Assembly: GCF_035989285.1 (NCBI RefSeq) | Contig: NZ_CP108513.1 | Location: 9,362,001 to 9,426,000 of the forward strand | Direction: 5' to 3' | Source of the DNA: Streptomyces sp. NBC_01235 | GTDB taxonomy: Bacteria > Actinomycetota > Actinomycetes > Streptomycetales > Streptomycetaceae | Length of the DNA stretch: 64,000 nt | Shown here: in pieces, positions 1 to 9,300 of the stretch | Layout: each line of letters starts with the position of its first letter | Position numbering within the stretch: position 1 is the first letter of the stretch | Made by a program: the position numbers and the translations under genes | Notes under the pieces: generated by a model | What the model was told of the DNA's origin: nothing | Seen by the model: the letters and a program-made list of their open reading frames with translations, nothing else | Database searches by the model: none

Positions 1-8
1 AGACCAGA

Positions 9-2120
9 ATGACGGACACGATCCCCGAGCAGGTCAACGGGCACGCCAACCCAGCGGTGCCCCTGCTCAAGCCCGCCCCCGAGGCTGCGCCGCCGCCCGA
101 GACCGCCCCGGCCGCGCCCGTCCCCGTCGACAACCCCAAGTTGCCCGCCCCTGGCGTCACCATCGAGAAGCGGCGCCCGATCGTCGCCCCGTGGCTGCGC
201 TCCCGCCGTGACCTCCTCGCCACCGTTGAACGCGCTGCAGGCCACGCCGGATACGCCACCGCCTACCACGGGCTCCGGGCCCCCTGGTACGGAGTCCAGC
301 TCGCCCTCATGGCCCCGCGCGGGGGCGCCCGCCTCGTCACCGGCACCAACCGGTGGGTGTGGGACCGCGAGGCCGCGCCCCTGCGGGACTACGCCGTGCG
401 CACCGAGGACGTCGAGGAGTACATGCGCCTGGCCCGCCTGCGCGGCAACCGCGTCCGCCTGCGCGGCCTGGTCACCGTCGTCGCCGCGGTGTTCGGCACC
501 GGCTTCGCCCTCTGGCTCTATGTCATGGCCCCTGCCTTCCTGTGGGCGTTCGCGGCCGGCGGGGTACTCACCCTCGGCTACTTTGGGCAGCAGCCCGACG
601 CCCCCGTCATCGGCCCGGCCGTGATGCGCACCGAGCTGCAGAAGCTCACCGGCACCATCGTGCTGCGGGCCCTCGACGCCATCGGCAACGCCAAGATCTC
701 CGCGGCCGTCAAAAAGGGCGGCGACATGAACGGAATGCGCTTCACCTCGGAGATCACCCGCGACGGGCCCGGCTACCGGGCAGACCTTGACCTGCCCTAC
801 GGCGTTGTGCCCGAGGACGTCATGGAGGAGCGCCAGGCACTCGCCTCCGGCCTACGGCGCAAGCTCGGCTGCGTCTGGCCGTCCGGCGACCCCGAGGAGC
901 ACGAGGGCCGCCTGATCCTGTGGGTGGGCGACAAACCGATGAACGAAACGACGAAGCCGCCGTGGCCGCTGCTGCGCGAGGGCGAGGTCGACCTGTTCAA
1001 GCCCGTCGTCTTCGGCAACGACCAGCGCATGCGGGACATCGTCGTCTGCCTGATGTTCGTCTCCGTCGTCATCGGCTCCGTCCCCCGCATGGGCAAGACG
1101 TTCCTGCTCAGGCTGCTGCTGCTCATCGCCGCCCTCGACCCGCGCTCCCGGATCCTGGCGTTCGACTTCAAGGGCACCGGCGACCTCGGCCCCCTCGAAC
1201 CCGTCTGCCACCGCTACCGGTCCGGCGAGGAAGACGACGACCTCCTGTACGTCCTGCACGCCATGCGCGAGCTCAAGGAGGAACTGCGGCGCCGCGCCAA
1301 GGTGATCCGCAACCTGCCCAAGTCCCGCTGCCCCGAGTCGAAGGTCACCCCGGCCCTGGCCAGCGACAAGGCCCTCGGCCTGCACCCGATCGTCGTCGGC
1401 TTCGACGAATGCCAGGTCCCGTTCGAGCACGAGAAATACGGCGCCGAGCTGGAATCCATCTGCACCGACATCGCCAAGCGCGGCCCCGCCCTCGGCATCA
1501 TCGGCATCTTCGCCACCCAGCGGCCCGACGCCAAGAGCCTCCCGCCCGGCATCAGCGCGAACGCCATCCTCAGGTTCTGCCTCAAGGTCATGAGCCACAC
1601 CGCCAACGACATGGTCCTCGGTACCGGCGCCTACAAGGCCGGCGTCCGCGCCACCATGTTCTCCCGCTCCGACCGCGGCATCTGCTTCATGTCCGGCGAG
1701 GGCGACGACCCCGTCATCGCGGCCTCCGCGTTCGTCGACGGGCCGGCCGCCGAGCTGGTCGTCGCCCGTGCCCGCCAGCTGCGCGAGGACTACGGCAACA
1801 TCACCGGTCACGCCATCGGCGAGGGCCCGTCCTCCTCGCGCGGCATGGACGTCCTCGGCGACGTGCTGAAGGTGTTCCGCGCCGACGAGGAGCAGCTGTG
1901 GTGCGAGCGGATCGCTGCCCGCCTCGCCGAGGCCTGGCCGGACGTGTATGGCGAGTGGGGCACTGCGAACGTCGCCCCGAGCCTGAAGCCCTGGGGCGTG
2001 GCCACGGCGGACGTGTGGGCGGCCGGGGACGACGGCAAGGGCACCACGAAGCGCGGCATCAAGCGGACCGACGTGGCCGCCGCCATCACCCGCCGTGACG
2101 CCGATCGGGCCGCCGCCTGA
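9..2120 (+). CDS. FtsK/SpoIIIE-type DNA translocase, conjugative transfer protein (TraB/TraSA-like)
   Basis: This 703-residue protein probably pumps double-stranded DNA between mycelial cells during conjugation. A Pro/Ala-rich N-terminus precedes two membrane segments at about residues 152-195. An FtsK-type ATPase follows, with Walker A GSVPRMGKT near 356-364 and Walker B VVGFDECQ near 461-468. The last about 90 residues, containing TTKRGIKRTDVAAAI, resemble the winged-helix DNA-binding domain of TraB proteins. In known systems TraB recognises short repeats near its own gene, and such repeats follow directly here (2136-2221). The ATG lies 8 bases from the window edge, so a more upstream start cannot be excluded. 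The single-protein transfer role is family knowledge; the domains are seen. Confidence 0.88.
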   Translation: MTDTIPEQVNGHANPAVPLLKPAPEAAPPPETAPAAPVPVDNPKLPAPGVTIEKRRPIVAPWLRSRRDLLATVERAAGHAGYATAYHGLRAPWYGVQLALMAPRGGARLVTGTNRWVWDREAAPLRDYAVRTEDVEEYMRLARLRGNRVRLRGLVTVVAAVFGTGFALWLYVMAPAFLWAFAAGGVLTLGYFGQQPDAPVIGPAVMRTELQKLTGTIVLRALDAIGNAKISAAVKKGGDMNGMRFTSEITRDGPGYRADLDLPYGVVPEDVMEERQALASGLRRKLGCVWPSGDPEEHEGRLILWVGDKPMNETTKPPWPLLREGEVDLFKPVVFGNDQRMRDIVVCLMFVSVVIGSVPRMGKTFLLRLLLLIAALDPRSRILAFDFKGTGDLGPLEPVCHRYRSGEEDDDLLYVLHAMRELKEELRRRAKVIRNLPKSRCPESKVTPALASDKALGLHPIVVGFDECQVPFEHEKYGAELESICTDIAKRGPALGIIGIFATQRPDAKSLPPGISANAILRFCLKVMSHTANDMVLGTGAYKAGVRATMFSRSDRGICFMSGEGDDPVIAASAFVDGPAAELVVARARQLREDYGNITGHAIGEGPSSSRGMDVLGDVLKVFRADEEQLWCERIAARLAEAWPDVYGEWGTANVAPSLKPWGVATADVWAAGDDGKGTTKRGIKRTDVAAAITRRDADRAAA

Positions 2121-2135
2121 CCCTTCGGACGGCTA

Positions 2136-2221
2136 CTAGGCCTAGCACCCCGCCATGCTAGGCCTAGCACCCCCGCTAGCACCGAAACATGCCTCTGACC
2201 TGTTACCTAGCGTCTAGCAGC
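2136..2221. repeat. CTAG-core direct repeats, candidate transfer (clt/TRS) locus
   Basis: The 8-mer CTAGCACC occurs at 2142, 2164 and 2176, with degenerate copies CTAGCGTC at 2207 and CTAGCAGC at 2214. The first two copies lie inside a 16-bp direct repeat CTAGGCCTAGCACCCC (2136-2151 and 2158-2173), whose first ten bases are a perfect palindrome. CTAG is rare in Streptomyces DNA, so this clustering is striking. It sits immediately after the translocase stop codon, where TraB recognition sequences are often found. The role is inferred. Confidence 0.6.
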
Positions 2222-2272
2222 AGGGGCCCCGGGAAACGGGAAACACCCAGGATTCGAGGGGGAGGAGACCCC

Positions 2273-2497
2273 ATGTGGCTTGCTATGGCCGTACTGCTGC
2301 TCTGGCTCGGCGGCTACGCAGTGTTGTGTGCCGTGAAGCCGTTCGCGCCGTGCCGACGATGTCGTGGAGCGGGTGAGATCGAGCGGTTCGGGAAGCCCCG
2401 GACGTGCCCGCGCTGCCGCGGCAAGCGGCTTCGGCTGCGCGTCGGCCGGCGAGTACACAACGCCTGGCGTCTGACCCGTGACGCTGGGGTCCGTTGA
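2273..2497 (+). CDS. Small membrane protein with zinc-ribbon (74 aa)
   Basis: The protein begins with one membrane helix (about residues 3-22), then a four-cysteine zinc-ribbon of the form CRRC...CPRC resembling half of a DnaJ-type zinc finger, and ends in a basic tail rich in Arg. The ATG at 2273 was chosen because GGAGGAG stands just upstream. It lies in a row with the translocase and the next membrane protein, where AICEs often carry small transfer or spread accessory proteins. The specific role is unknown. Confidence 0.7.
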   Translation: MWLAMAVLLLWLGGYAVLCAVKPFAPCRRCRGAGEIERFGKPRTCPRCRGKRLRLRVGRRVHNAWRLTRDAGVR

Positions 2498-2512
2498 ACG
2501 GGAAGATGAGCC

Positions 2513-2878
2513 ATGCCGAACCGCCAGCCCGCAGCCGAGCCCGGCCTGTTCATCGCCATCAAGTGGCTGTTCATCACCGGCTGCGCAGCCATCATGTTCC
2601 TCGGCGGTATCAGCTTCCTGATTGGCGTCGGCGGCAAGCCGACTCCAGCGCCGACCGTCACAGTCACCGAAACCCAGCCCATCGAGCCGAGCCTCTCCAC
2701 CGACATTCCGGACGGTTATATCGAAGACGCTCTGTCGAGCATGCCCGCGCCCAGCGCCTGCACCGACGCTGACGACCGCGGCGTCATCCCGCGAGACCGC
2801 TGGACGCCCTGCGGTCAGGTACTCGGCTACTTCGACGACTGGACCACGCCGCCCCCCGGTGCGCCTGTCGTACCGTGA
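2513..2878 (+). CDS. Hypothetical single-pass membrane protein (121 aa)
   Basis: I do not recognise a family. One hydrophobic helix (about residues 12-38, IKWLFITGCAAIMFLGG) is followed by a Pro/Thr-rich linker and an acidic extracytoplasmic tail containing two cysteines (about residues 83 and 100). It starts 15 bp after the preceding zinc-ribbon gene and is probably co-transcribed with it and the translocase. By position it may be a transfer or spread accessory protein; that is inference only. Confidence 0.6.
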   Translation: MPNRQPAAEPGLFIAIKWLFITGCAAIMFLGGISFLIGVGGKPTPAPTVTVTETQPIEPSLSTDIPDGYIEDALSSMPAPSACTDADDRGVIPRDRWTPCGQVLGYFDDWTTPPPGAPVVP

Positions 2879-2934
2879 TTCAGCCCCCTCGCACGTCGAG
2901 GACGGCGGCCTCTCGCATTCGAGGGCGCTGAGAC

Positions 2935-3147
2935 TCACTCCCACACGTCCGGGCCACCGCCGCGCCACTCGATCAGCCCGGACGCCGCGACGTACTCCTC
3001 GTCGACGTCCTCAATGCCCGCACGGCGCAGGAACTCGGCCAGGTCCCGCAGCGAGTACGCCCGGCCGAGGATCTCCCCGTCGACACGCACGCGCCGGCCG
3101 CCGTCCTCGTCGGGCGGGTACACGACCACGGGCATCACGGAAGCCAT
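2935..3147 (-). CDS. Hypothetical small acidic protein (70 aa)
   Basis: An unrecognised soluble protein of 70 residues, rich in Asp/Glu, with the pattern SLRDLAEFLRRAGIED suggesting a helical C-terminal half. The start is placed at the internal ATG at 3147; a longer frame reaching 3234 has a cysteine-rich, unlikely N-terminus. It is divergent from the flanking plus-strand genes. Codon bias in this frame is typical of the genus, which is the main support. Confidence 0.5.
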   Translation of the reverse strand: MASVMPVVVYPPDEDGGRRVRVDGEILGRAYSLRDLAEFLRRAGIEDVDEEYVAASGLIEWRGGGPDVWE

Positions 3148-3299
3148 GCCGTCAGCCTCGCGCGGACGAGTACTGCCCGCTACCGGACGAGAGCCGCGGC
3201 ACTGCCACCCATCCGGGTCACAACACGGCCACATGCCCCACTCCGTCGCACAACGGGGCGCATGATGCCCTCCCAGACACGACGTCCATGGGGGACACC

Positions 3300-3791
3300 A
3301 TGTTCAAGCGCGACCCGGAGAAAGCAGCACAGAGGGAAGTCGAACGGGCAGAGAAGCGCCGCCTCCGTGAAGAGGCCGCAGCCGCCCGCCAGGCCGAGAA
3401 GGAAGCCCTGAAGGAGTGGCGGCGCGCCCACCCCGCAGAGTCCACGATGAACACCGCAGCGATGATGCGCGCCTGGCCCTCCTCCAAGTTCGGAAAGACT
3501 CCTCTCGGCCCGATCCTCGGCGGCCAGGCCGAGTTCGTGAATGCTGGTGCGCACAAAGGGTGGACGGCCACGCGCCTCGCCGCCGGTGTCGCAACGATGG
3601 GGGTCTCCGCTGCGGCTACCGGGCGGAAGAACAAGGGCGCCGCCGTCATCAACGTGACGTTCGGGAACGGCGCTGCGCAGACGTACAACGTGTCGCCCGA
3701 GAACGCGACGCTGCGGGCCGCGAACCAGTACGTCAACGCGTTCAACGCGCTCGCGGCACAGCTGGCAGCCGAAGCCGCAGGAGAGCAGTAG
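3300..3791 (+). CDS. Hypothetical protein with charged coiled-coil N-terminus (163 aa)
   Basis: The first about 45 residues are highly charged (Lys/Arg/Glu/Ala) and predicted coiled-coil. They are followed by a Gly/Ala-rich region and a C-terminal helix ending AAQLAAEAAGEQ. No family was recognised. The ATG at 3300 is favoured over one at 3288 because GGGGGA lies 5-6 bases before it. A strong hairpin terminator follows directly (3794-3837), so it is the last gene of its transcript. Confidence 0.6.
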   Translation: MFKRDPEKAAQREVERAEKRRLREEAAAARQAEKEALKEWRRAHPAESTMNTAAMMRAWPSSKFGKTPLGPILGGQAEFVNAGAHKGWTATRLAAGVATMGVSAAATGRKNKGAAVINVTFGNGAAQTYNVSPENATLRAANQYVNAFNALAAQLAAEAAGEQ

Positions 3792-3793
3792 CC

Positions 3794-3837
3794 GAAGGCC
3801 CCCATCGCGTCCCGTGACGGACGTCGTGGGGGCCTTC
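3794..3837. terminator. Bidirectional hairpin terminator
   Basis: GAAGGCCCCCA (3794-3804) pairs perfectly with TGGGGGCCTTC (3827-3837), an 11-bp stem around a 22-nt loop. It lies between the convergent genes ending at 3791 and 3851. There is no long T-tract, as is usual in this genus. Confidence 0.8.
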
Positions 3838-3850
3838 CGCATGTCCGGGG

Positions 3851-4405
3851 TCAGCGACGCTGCGCAGCCACGGCCCCCGTGTACGTCTCCCGCGTCAAGT
3901 CCTCCGCACCGACCCCGAGGTCGGCGAGCACCGCCCGGATGTCGTCCAGGGCCGCGGTCACGTCGTCCTCGCCGACGAGGGTCTCGACCTCCAGGAACGT
4001 GCCGTCCAACTCGGGGACCCGGACGAGGGTGGCGAGCATCTGACGGCCGCGCGCGGTGAAGTCGTAGTTGCGGCACCGCTTCTCGAACGCGATCACGGGC
4101 ACGTAGCCGAGACCGCGCAGGATCGCGTGCGCAGCCTCCGAGTCCTCAACGCGCGTCTCATGCTCCGGCTTCGACCCGGACTCCTCGTCGACCGCGGCAC
4201 TCTTGAACGTGAGGACGGTCCGCAGCCCATCGGCGCCGTGCACGGTCCGCACTCTCAACTCCTGGTCCGCCTTCTCCAGCGACCCGTCATGCCGGTCGTA
4301 GTAGGCGTCCTGGTACACCTCGACCCGGGCCTCGGCGCGCTCGTCGAGCATCCGCATGACCGCCTCCGGAGCGTGCACCCGGGCCTTCAACTCGGCCTCG
4401 ATCAC
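3851..4405 (-). CDS. CYTH-domain protein, class IV adenylate cyclase-like (CyaB family)
   Basis: The protein (184 aa) opens with the CYTH signature ExExK (EAELK at residues 3-7). Alternating charged strands such as ELRVRT, LTFKS, AFEKRCRNYDF and FLEVETL are expected to line the triphosphate tunnel. Family members are class IV adenylate cyclases or thiamine-triphosphatase-like tripolyphosphatases acting on triphosphate substrates with divalent metal. The GTG start at 4405 has GGGGAG 8 bases upstream. The gene begins 18 bp after the preceding XRE gene and is probably in its operon. Which triphosphate it uses cannot be decided from sequence. Confidence 0.8.
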   Translation of the reverse strand: MIEAELKARVHAPEAVMRMLDERAEARVEVYQDAYYDRHDGSLEKADQELRVRTVHGADGLRTVLTFKSAAVDEESGSKPEHETRVEDSEAAHAILRGLGYVPVIAFEKRCRNYDFTARGRQMLATLVRVPELDGTFLEVETLVGEDDVTAALDDIRAVLADLGVGAEDLTRETYTGAVAAQRR

Positions 4406-4423
4406 GGCCGTCTCCCCTCATCT

Positions 4424-5275
4424 TCAGACGGTGCGCTGCGCGCCGTCGATGACCGCCTCGAACATCCGCCGGAACCCCCGAAACAGGGGACCGTGTGGCG
4501 TCGCCATCACCTTGTACATCGCCGACTCGTGGCCCTCCCACCCGGCATCGAAGGCGCCGACGAACATCGTTCCGTCCGTGCGGATGACCCGCCAAGTGGG
4601 CAGCATCCGGTACCGCCACACTCCGACGTCACCCGCGCCTGCCAACTCCCGTAGCCGCGCCTCCGCCAGACGAACACCGCCAGCGAGGGACTCGGCGGAC
4701 TCGCCGATCTCGGCCGCGCGGCGGCCCAGGGCGTCGCTGTCGGGGTCGAGGAGCGCCACCCGGACACGGAGCCCCCGGCCGCCCTGTTCGCGCGGGAGGC
4801 AGGCGCGCAGCAGGCTGTCGTTCAATCCGATCAGGCCGAGGCCGCGCACCGCGAGGACGTCCAACTCCTGTGCCTCGCGGGCCTGCTGCCGGATCTCTGC
4901 GGCCGCCGAGTTCTGCGCCGCGTACACGCGCACCACTTCCGGGAACGCGGCGAGGTCGAATGCCGGGCCGCCCGTGCGTTTCTCCCTGCTCGCCGCGAGG
5001 CCGAGGAGATGCCGTGCATCGTCGGGCATGTGCAGCCCGTCGGCGATCCGCTCGTACACGTCGAGCCGGGACACCTCACGGCGGCCGTTGATGATCTCGT
5101 TGACGCGGGCCTGCGTCATCCCCGCCGCGGTGGCGATGCGGGCCTGACTCGCGCCGGCGTACTGCTGCACGTGCCGGAAGACGGCGCCTATGTCCCGGGC
5201 GCGCAGGGCCTGGCGGACCTCGGCCTTCTCCCATGCCCAGGCCGGTAGTTCGATCGGCTCCAGTGCGGTTCCCAT
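4424..5275 (-). CDS. XRE-family HTH regulator with C-terminal sensor-like domain (283 aa)
   Basis: An HTH of the XRE type occupies about residues 35-95 (ARIATAAGMTQARVNEIINGRR). A roughly 150-residue C-terminal domain follows, of the kind found fused to such HTHs in actinobacteria (ALLDPDSDALGRRAAEIG and a Trp/Tyr-rich end). That domain may sense a ligand, but none is identified. The start at 5275 was picked over a longer frame because the HTH-protein body begins there and an inverted repeat (5314-5328) lies upstream. It is followed at 18 bp by the CYTH gene, suggesting the two act together. Confidence 0.75.
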   Translation of the reverse strand: MGTALEPIELPAWAWEKAEVRQALRARDIGAVFRHVQQYAGASQARIATAAGMTQARVNEIINGRREVSRLDVYERIADGLHMPDDARHLLGLAASREKRTGGPAFDLAAFPEVVRVYAAQNSAAAEIRQQAREAQELDVLAVRGLGLIGLNDSLLRACLPREQGGRGLRVRVALLDPDSDALGRRAAEIGESAESLAGGVRLAEARLRELAGAGDVGVWRYRMLPTWRVIRTDGTMFVGAFDAGWEGHESAMYKVMATPHGPLFRGFRRMFEAVIDGAQRTV

Positions 5276-5313
5276 GGTGCGGCCCCCGGTATCCACGAAT
5301 GGGATCGAAAGGT

Positions 5314-5328
5314 ATCTCACGGTGAGAT
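5314..5328. promoter_or_regulatory. Inverted repeat ATCTCA-N3-TGAGAT, probable operator of the XRE gene
   Basis: ATCTCACGGTGAGAT is a perfect 6-bp inverted repeat about 40 bp upstream of the XRE regulator start, extended by GGTA/TACC flanks. Its position suggests autoregulation and possibly control of the divergent zinc-ribbon genes from 5447. Confidence 0.5.
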
Positions 5329-5446
5329 TACCGGTGGGGGATCGAGTCGACACCGTCCGTCACACCAGCCTGACCAGGTACGCAAAATCCCGGCGACCGC
5401 GCGAACGGCCCCGGGCTTGGCCGACAGCCTCAGAGGAGCCGTCAAC

Positions 5447-5635
5447 GTGCAGCACCCTACGCAGCCGGACCAGCGACCAGCCATCCCCCAGGTTGCCGGT
5501 ATCGCCTGGTGCGCCTGGCATGAGGCCTACAGCAACACGGCCCGCCCGGTTCGGGATACGAGCGGTGCGCGGCTCTTCGCCTGCTTCTCATGCCGCGAGG
5601 CCTACGACCTCGTCCCGATCGCCGACCAGCCGTGA
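5447..5635 (+). CDS. Small zinc-ribbon-like protein (62 aa)
   Basis: A short protein with paired metal-ligand candidates: CAWH near the middle and CFSC close to the C-terminus. The GTG at 5447 has GAGGAG about 9 bases upstream. Its stop codon overlaps the GTG start of the next gene (GTGA), so the two are translationally coupled. No family name can be given. It is divergent from the XRE/CYTH operon. Confidence 0.6.
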   Translation: MQHPTQPDQRPAIPQVAGIAWCAWHEAYSNTARPVRDTSGARLFACFSCREAYDLVPIADQP

Positions 5636-5949
5636 ACGAAGGCTTCGTGTGCGCGGTCTCGATGCTGCCCGTACCCAAGGCCGCCGGCCTCGCCTCCGAG
5701 CGGGTCGACGGGAAGCACTGCGTGTGGTGCGGCGGCGCGCCCTCGATGGAGCTGGGGGTACGGCTCAGCGTCATCGACGGGACCCTGAAACGGTGGGAGC
5801 CGCGCTCCTGCCAGTCCTGCGCCAGGCGTGAGGCGGGCCGCGTGTACGACGTCCACATCCGGGCGTGCGCCCGCTGCTCCCACGGCGACTACTGTCCGGA
5901 TGCCCGAGCCTTGTACGCGCTCGCGCTCCGCCGCCAGACAACCAGCTGA
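5632..5949 (+). CDS. Cysteine-rich zinc-binding protein (105 aa)
   Basis: Four cysteine pairs or singles (CVWC, CQSC, CARC, YC) spread over 105 residues indicate one or two structural zinc sites. Proteins of this look are common small cargo in actinobacterial phages and AICEs, without known function. The GTG start at 5632 overlaps the previous stop (GTGA), so translation is coupled. It ends about 60 bp before a convergent zinc-ribbon gene. Confidence 0.65.
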   Translation: MNEGFVCAVSMLPVPKAAGLASERVDGKHCVWCGGAPSMELGVRLSVIDGTLKRWEPRSCQSCARREAGRVYDVHIRACARCSHGDYCPDARALYALALRRQTTS

Positions 5950-6005
5950 TCTCCCGTCCGCCCTCGTACCCCCAAGGCTCAAGAGGGCGGGCGGGTCAAC
6001 GGCAC

Positions 6006-6317
6006 CTACAAGTGCTTGCCGTCCGCGATGTACTTCTCCAGGATCTCGACGCCCAGCCGGCGCGGGAACCGCGGCTCCGCCCAACGGTGTCCGTCCGGGC
6101 ACGTCATGAACGATGCCGTCTCGCTGCGGTCGTTCCCGTCGATGGACACCACCAGATCGTCGGCGGCCTGGCACACAGGGCAGGCGATCAGGTCGAGGCC
6201 CTTGTGCACCCTGCACGGCAGCGGGTACTCGGCGGTCAGACCCTCCGCCAGGCCCACGGTGGTGTTCCTCTTCGGAGTGGTCCGCCGAGCCTGGCGGCGC
6301 AGTCGAGGGCTCATCAT
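6006..6317 (-). CDS. Hypothetical zinc-ribbon protein downstream of tape-measure gene (103 aa)
   Basis: A basic N-terminus (RLRRQARRTTPKR) is followed by CPVC and CPDGHRW, plausible zinc ligands. Its ATG at 6317 overlaps the stop of the tape-measure gene (ATGA), so it is made together with it. It might be a tail-assembly-like partner, but no family is recognised. Confidence 0.6.
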   Translation of the reverse strand: MMSPRLRRQARRTTPKRNTTVGLAEGLTAEYPLPCRVHKGLDLIACPVCQAADDLVVSIDGNDRSETASFMTCPDGHRWAEPRFPRRLGVEILEKYIADGKHL

Positions 6318-9300
6318 GCGCGGCTCCTGTCGCTCTTACGGATGGCTTCCTTCACCGGGTCGGCGATCGCCTCAGCGAAGCGCCTCACCTCGGCGGGCGA
6401 GGGAACCGTCATCGACTTGACCTCGACCGACACATTGACCGTGCTACCGCCGAAATCGGCCGAGCTCAGCCCGGTCACGATGCTGCGGAACGCCTCGTGC
6501 TCTTCTGCGGTGAGGACCGCTTCCGGCTTCCGCGTCTTGTTGATCGCGAGGGTCGCGCCGGGCTGCAGCAGGCCGCCCGAGTCGTACTTCGCGGCGGGCG
6601 CGAAGCCCCATCGGCTAGTGAACATGGGGTCGTTGTAGCCGCGGGCGGACTTGCCCATGTGGACGCCGGCGCCGCCGCTGGACTCGACGTTCATCCCGGC
6701 CAGCGTGCCCGCGGTGTGGCCGACGCCCGCGTTCGTGATGCCGATCATGAACGGGCTGTTGAGGTTCCGCACCCACCCGGACGGGCCCGAGTTCCCGACG
6801 AAGCTGCCGGTTGCCCACCGGCGGTGTGGACGCTCTCCCCGAATCACGGACTCAATTGCGGACATTAGCCCCGAACAGTCCCAACTCGGGTTCCCATTTC
6901 CAGCCCACTGATACGGCAGCCCGTTCTGCGTCTTCACCCACGACAAGGCCTTCTGCACGGCCGGCCCGCCGACCGCTTTCTTGTCCTCGTTGCCGAACCA
7001 GCCGAGCATGCCGTCGACGGCCTTGTTGGCGAGGCCCTTCATGAGGCCGCCGATGCCGGAGCCCGGGATCTGGTTGATGAGCGGCCGTACCAGCGCGGTG
7101 AGGGCCTTCTGCGCGGCGGACTTGAGGCCGCCGATGACGAGGTCCTTCGCCCACGATGCGGCCGAGGACACGGCTCCGGAGACGGCGCCGGTGACCTTGC
7201 CGATGATGCCTCCGGACGCGAAGTGCTGGGTGCCGCCCTGGTAGCGCTGGCGTTCCTCCTGCCGGGACGGGTTGCCTCCGGTTTTGGTGGGCGTGTCTTG
7301 GCCGAGCATGGCGTCGATGCCGCGGTGCCCGCCGAGCTTGGTCACTTGCTGCTTGGAGAGGATGCGTTCGCCAGGGGTGAGCATGGCGGGCACGGTGTCG
7401 GTGTTGCCGCTGCCGGGGACGACACCACCGGTGTTGAAGTTGAGGGGCACCGCCGGGAGCGTGATCTTGCTGCTGATCTTCCCTGCGATGGAGTTCCACA
7501 TTTTCCGGATGCCCTGGTTGTAGACGTGGTCGACGACCCACTTCACCGGCGCGGAGATCTTCGACCTCACGCCGTCCCAGATCGTGCCCAGCCCGGTCTT
7601 CAACAGGCTGAACGCGTTGGACATGCCGGACTTGAACGAGGCGATCTTCCCGCTGATCGTAGAGAACACGCTGGTGACCTTCGATGTGATCCCGGACCAC
7701 ATCGACGACCACGTGTTCGTCAGCGACGTCTTCAAGCTCGTGAACTGGGACTTGACCGTCGCCCACGCGTTGTTGAGCGACGTCCGCAGCCCCGACCAGA
7801 ACGAGTTCCAGCGCGTGGTGAACGACGACCAAATGCCGTTCCACGTGCTCACCAGCCAGTTCTTCAGGCTGGTGAAAATCTCCTTCGTCTTCGTCCACAG
7901 GCTCGTGAACCACGAGACGATCGCCCGCACCAGGTCAGGGATGATGCTGTGCCCAACGAGGACGTCGTACAGGTGCTTGAACGGCTGGATGACCCACTTG
8001 TTGATCCAGTCCGCCGTAGCTGCGAACGCCCCCTTCACCGCGTCCCAGACGCCGATGACGATGCTCCGGAACGTCTCCGACTGATTCCAGGCGTAGACCA
8101 GAGCAGCACCCAGCCCGACCAACGCCAGCACCACCACACCGATCGGGTTCGCCGCCCACGCCGCACTCAACGCCGTCGTCGCCGCCGTCAGCAGGCCCTG
8201 CGCCGCCGTCACCAACCCGGTCGCAAGCGCCCACGCCTTCATGGCCGTGACGATGGCGAGGACCCCGGTAGCGAGTGATCCGAAGAGAGTCGAGTGCTCG
8301 CCGACGAACTTGAAGAACGTCATCAACGGGCCCTTGACCGCCGCGGCGAGGCCGGCGAACGCTTCCGCAAACGGCTTCACCATCGGGATGACGGCCTGCA
8401 GCGCGGCCCCGACGACGACGATCAGCGTTGACGCGATCTCGTGGAGCGCCCGGAAGATCGAGGCGAGCCCGCTCTGCATCTCCGGCAGGGCGGTGATCCG
8501 GCGCAGCTCTCGGAAGGCGTCTCCGAGTGTTGTGAGGGCGTCGCCCCCGCCGGTGGCCGCGGCCCGCATGATGTTGCCGAGGGAGCCGAAGATGTCGCCG
8601 AGGAGTCGGCCGAACCGTTTGGCAACGTCGATGCCCCGGTTGATGGCCTTCTCCAGGCGCCCGTCTTCGAACGCGGCCGTGAGCTTCGCCGAGACGCGGT
8701 CGGCGACGCCGGCCATGCCCTTGGTGATCCGCTCCAGCGCGGGCGCCGCGGCGATACCGAGCTGGACGAAGGCCTGCCCGAGCTGGCCGGGAATGTTGAC
8801 CAGCGGCTTCATCCCGTTGTTGAACCCGTCGAACATCCGCTTCAACAGGCCCTGGTCAGCCAGCCTGGTGAAGGTGTCCATGAGGCCGCGGCCCATCCCG
8901 TTGAGGACGTCGGCCATGCCGCCGAGCCCGACCCTCAGCGCGGGCAGGGAGGCGGTCGCCATGCGGGTGAAGGAGGTGCCCAGGCCGCGGAACAGCCGGT
9001 CCTGAACTTCCATCCGCAGCGACGAGAACGCGGGCCCCATCGCTCGGACGGCCTTGACGAAGGCGCGGGCGTTCGGGGACAGCTTGGCCATGGCGTCGGC
9101 GTACTTGTCCGTCGCGGCCGCGCCCTTCTCCTGCGCTGCTGCAGCCGCCCTCTGCGCATCGGCCACGGCTTCCGTCGCAGCCCGCACCTGCCGGGCCGCG
9201 GCAACCTGCGCGTCGGCCACGCCCTGCTGAGCCTGCGCCAGCTTTTCCTGGGCGTCGCGGACGGCCTCGGCGCCGTCCTTCGCCGTCTTCGCCGCCTCCG

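Noticed and set aside
852..1811. A 319-codon minus-strand frame inside the translocase gene
   Set aside because: Shadow of the FtsK domain; no motif, no ribosome binding site.
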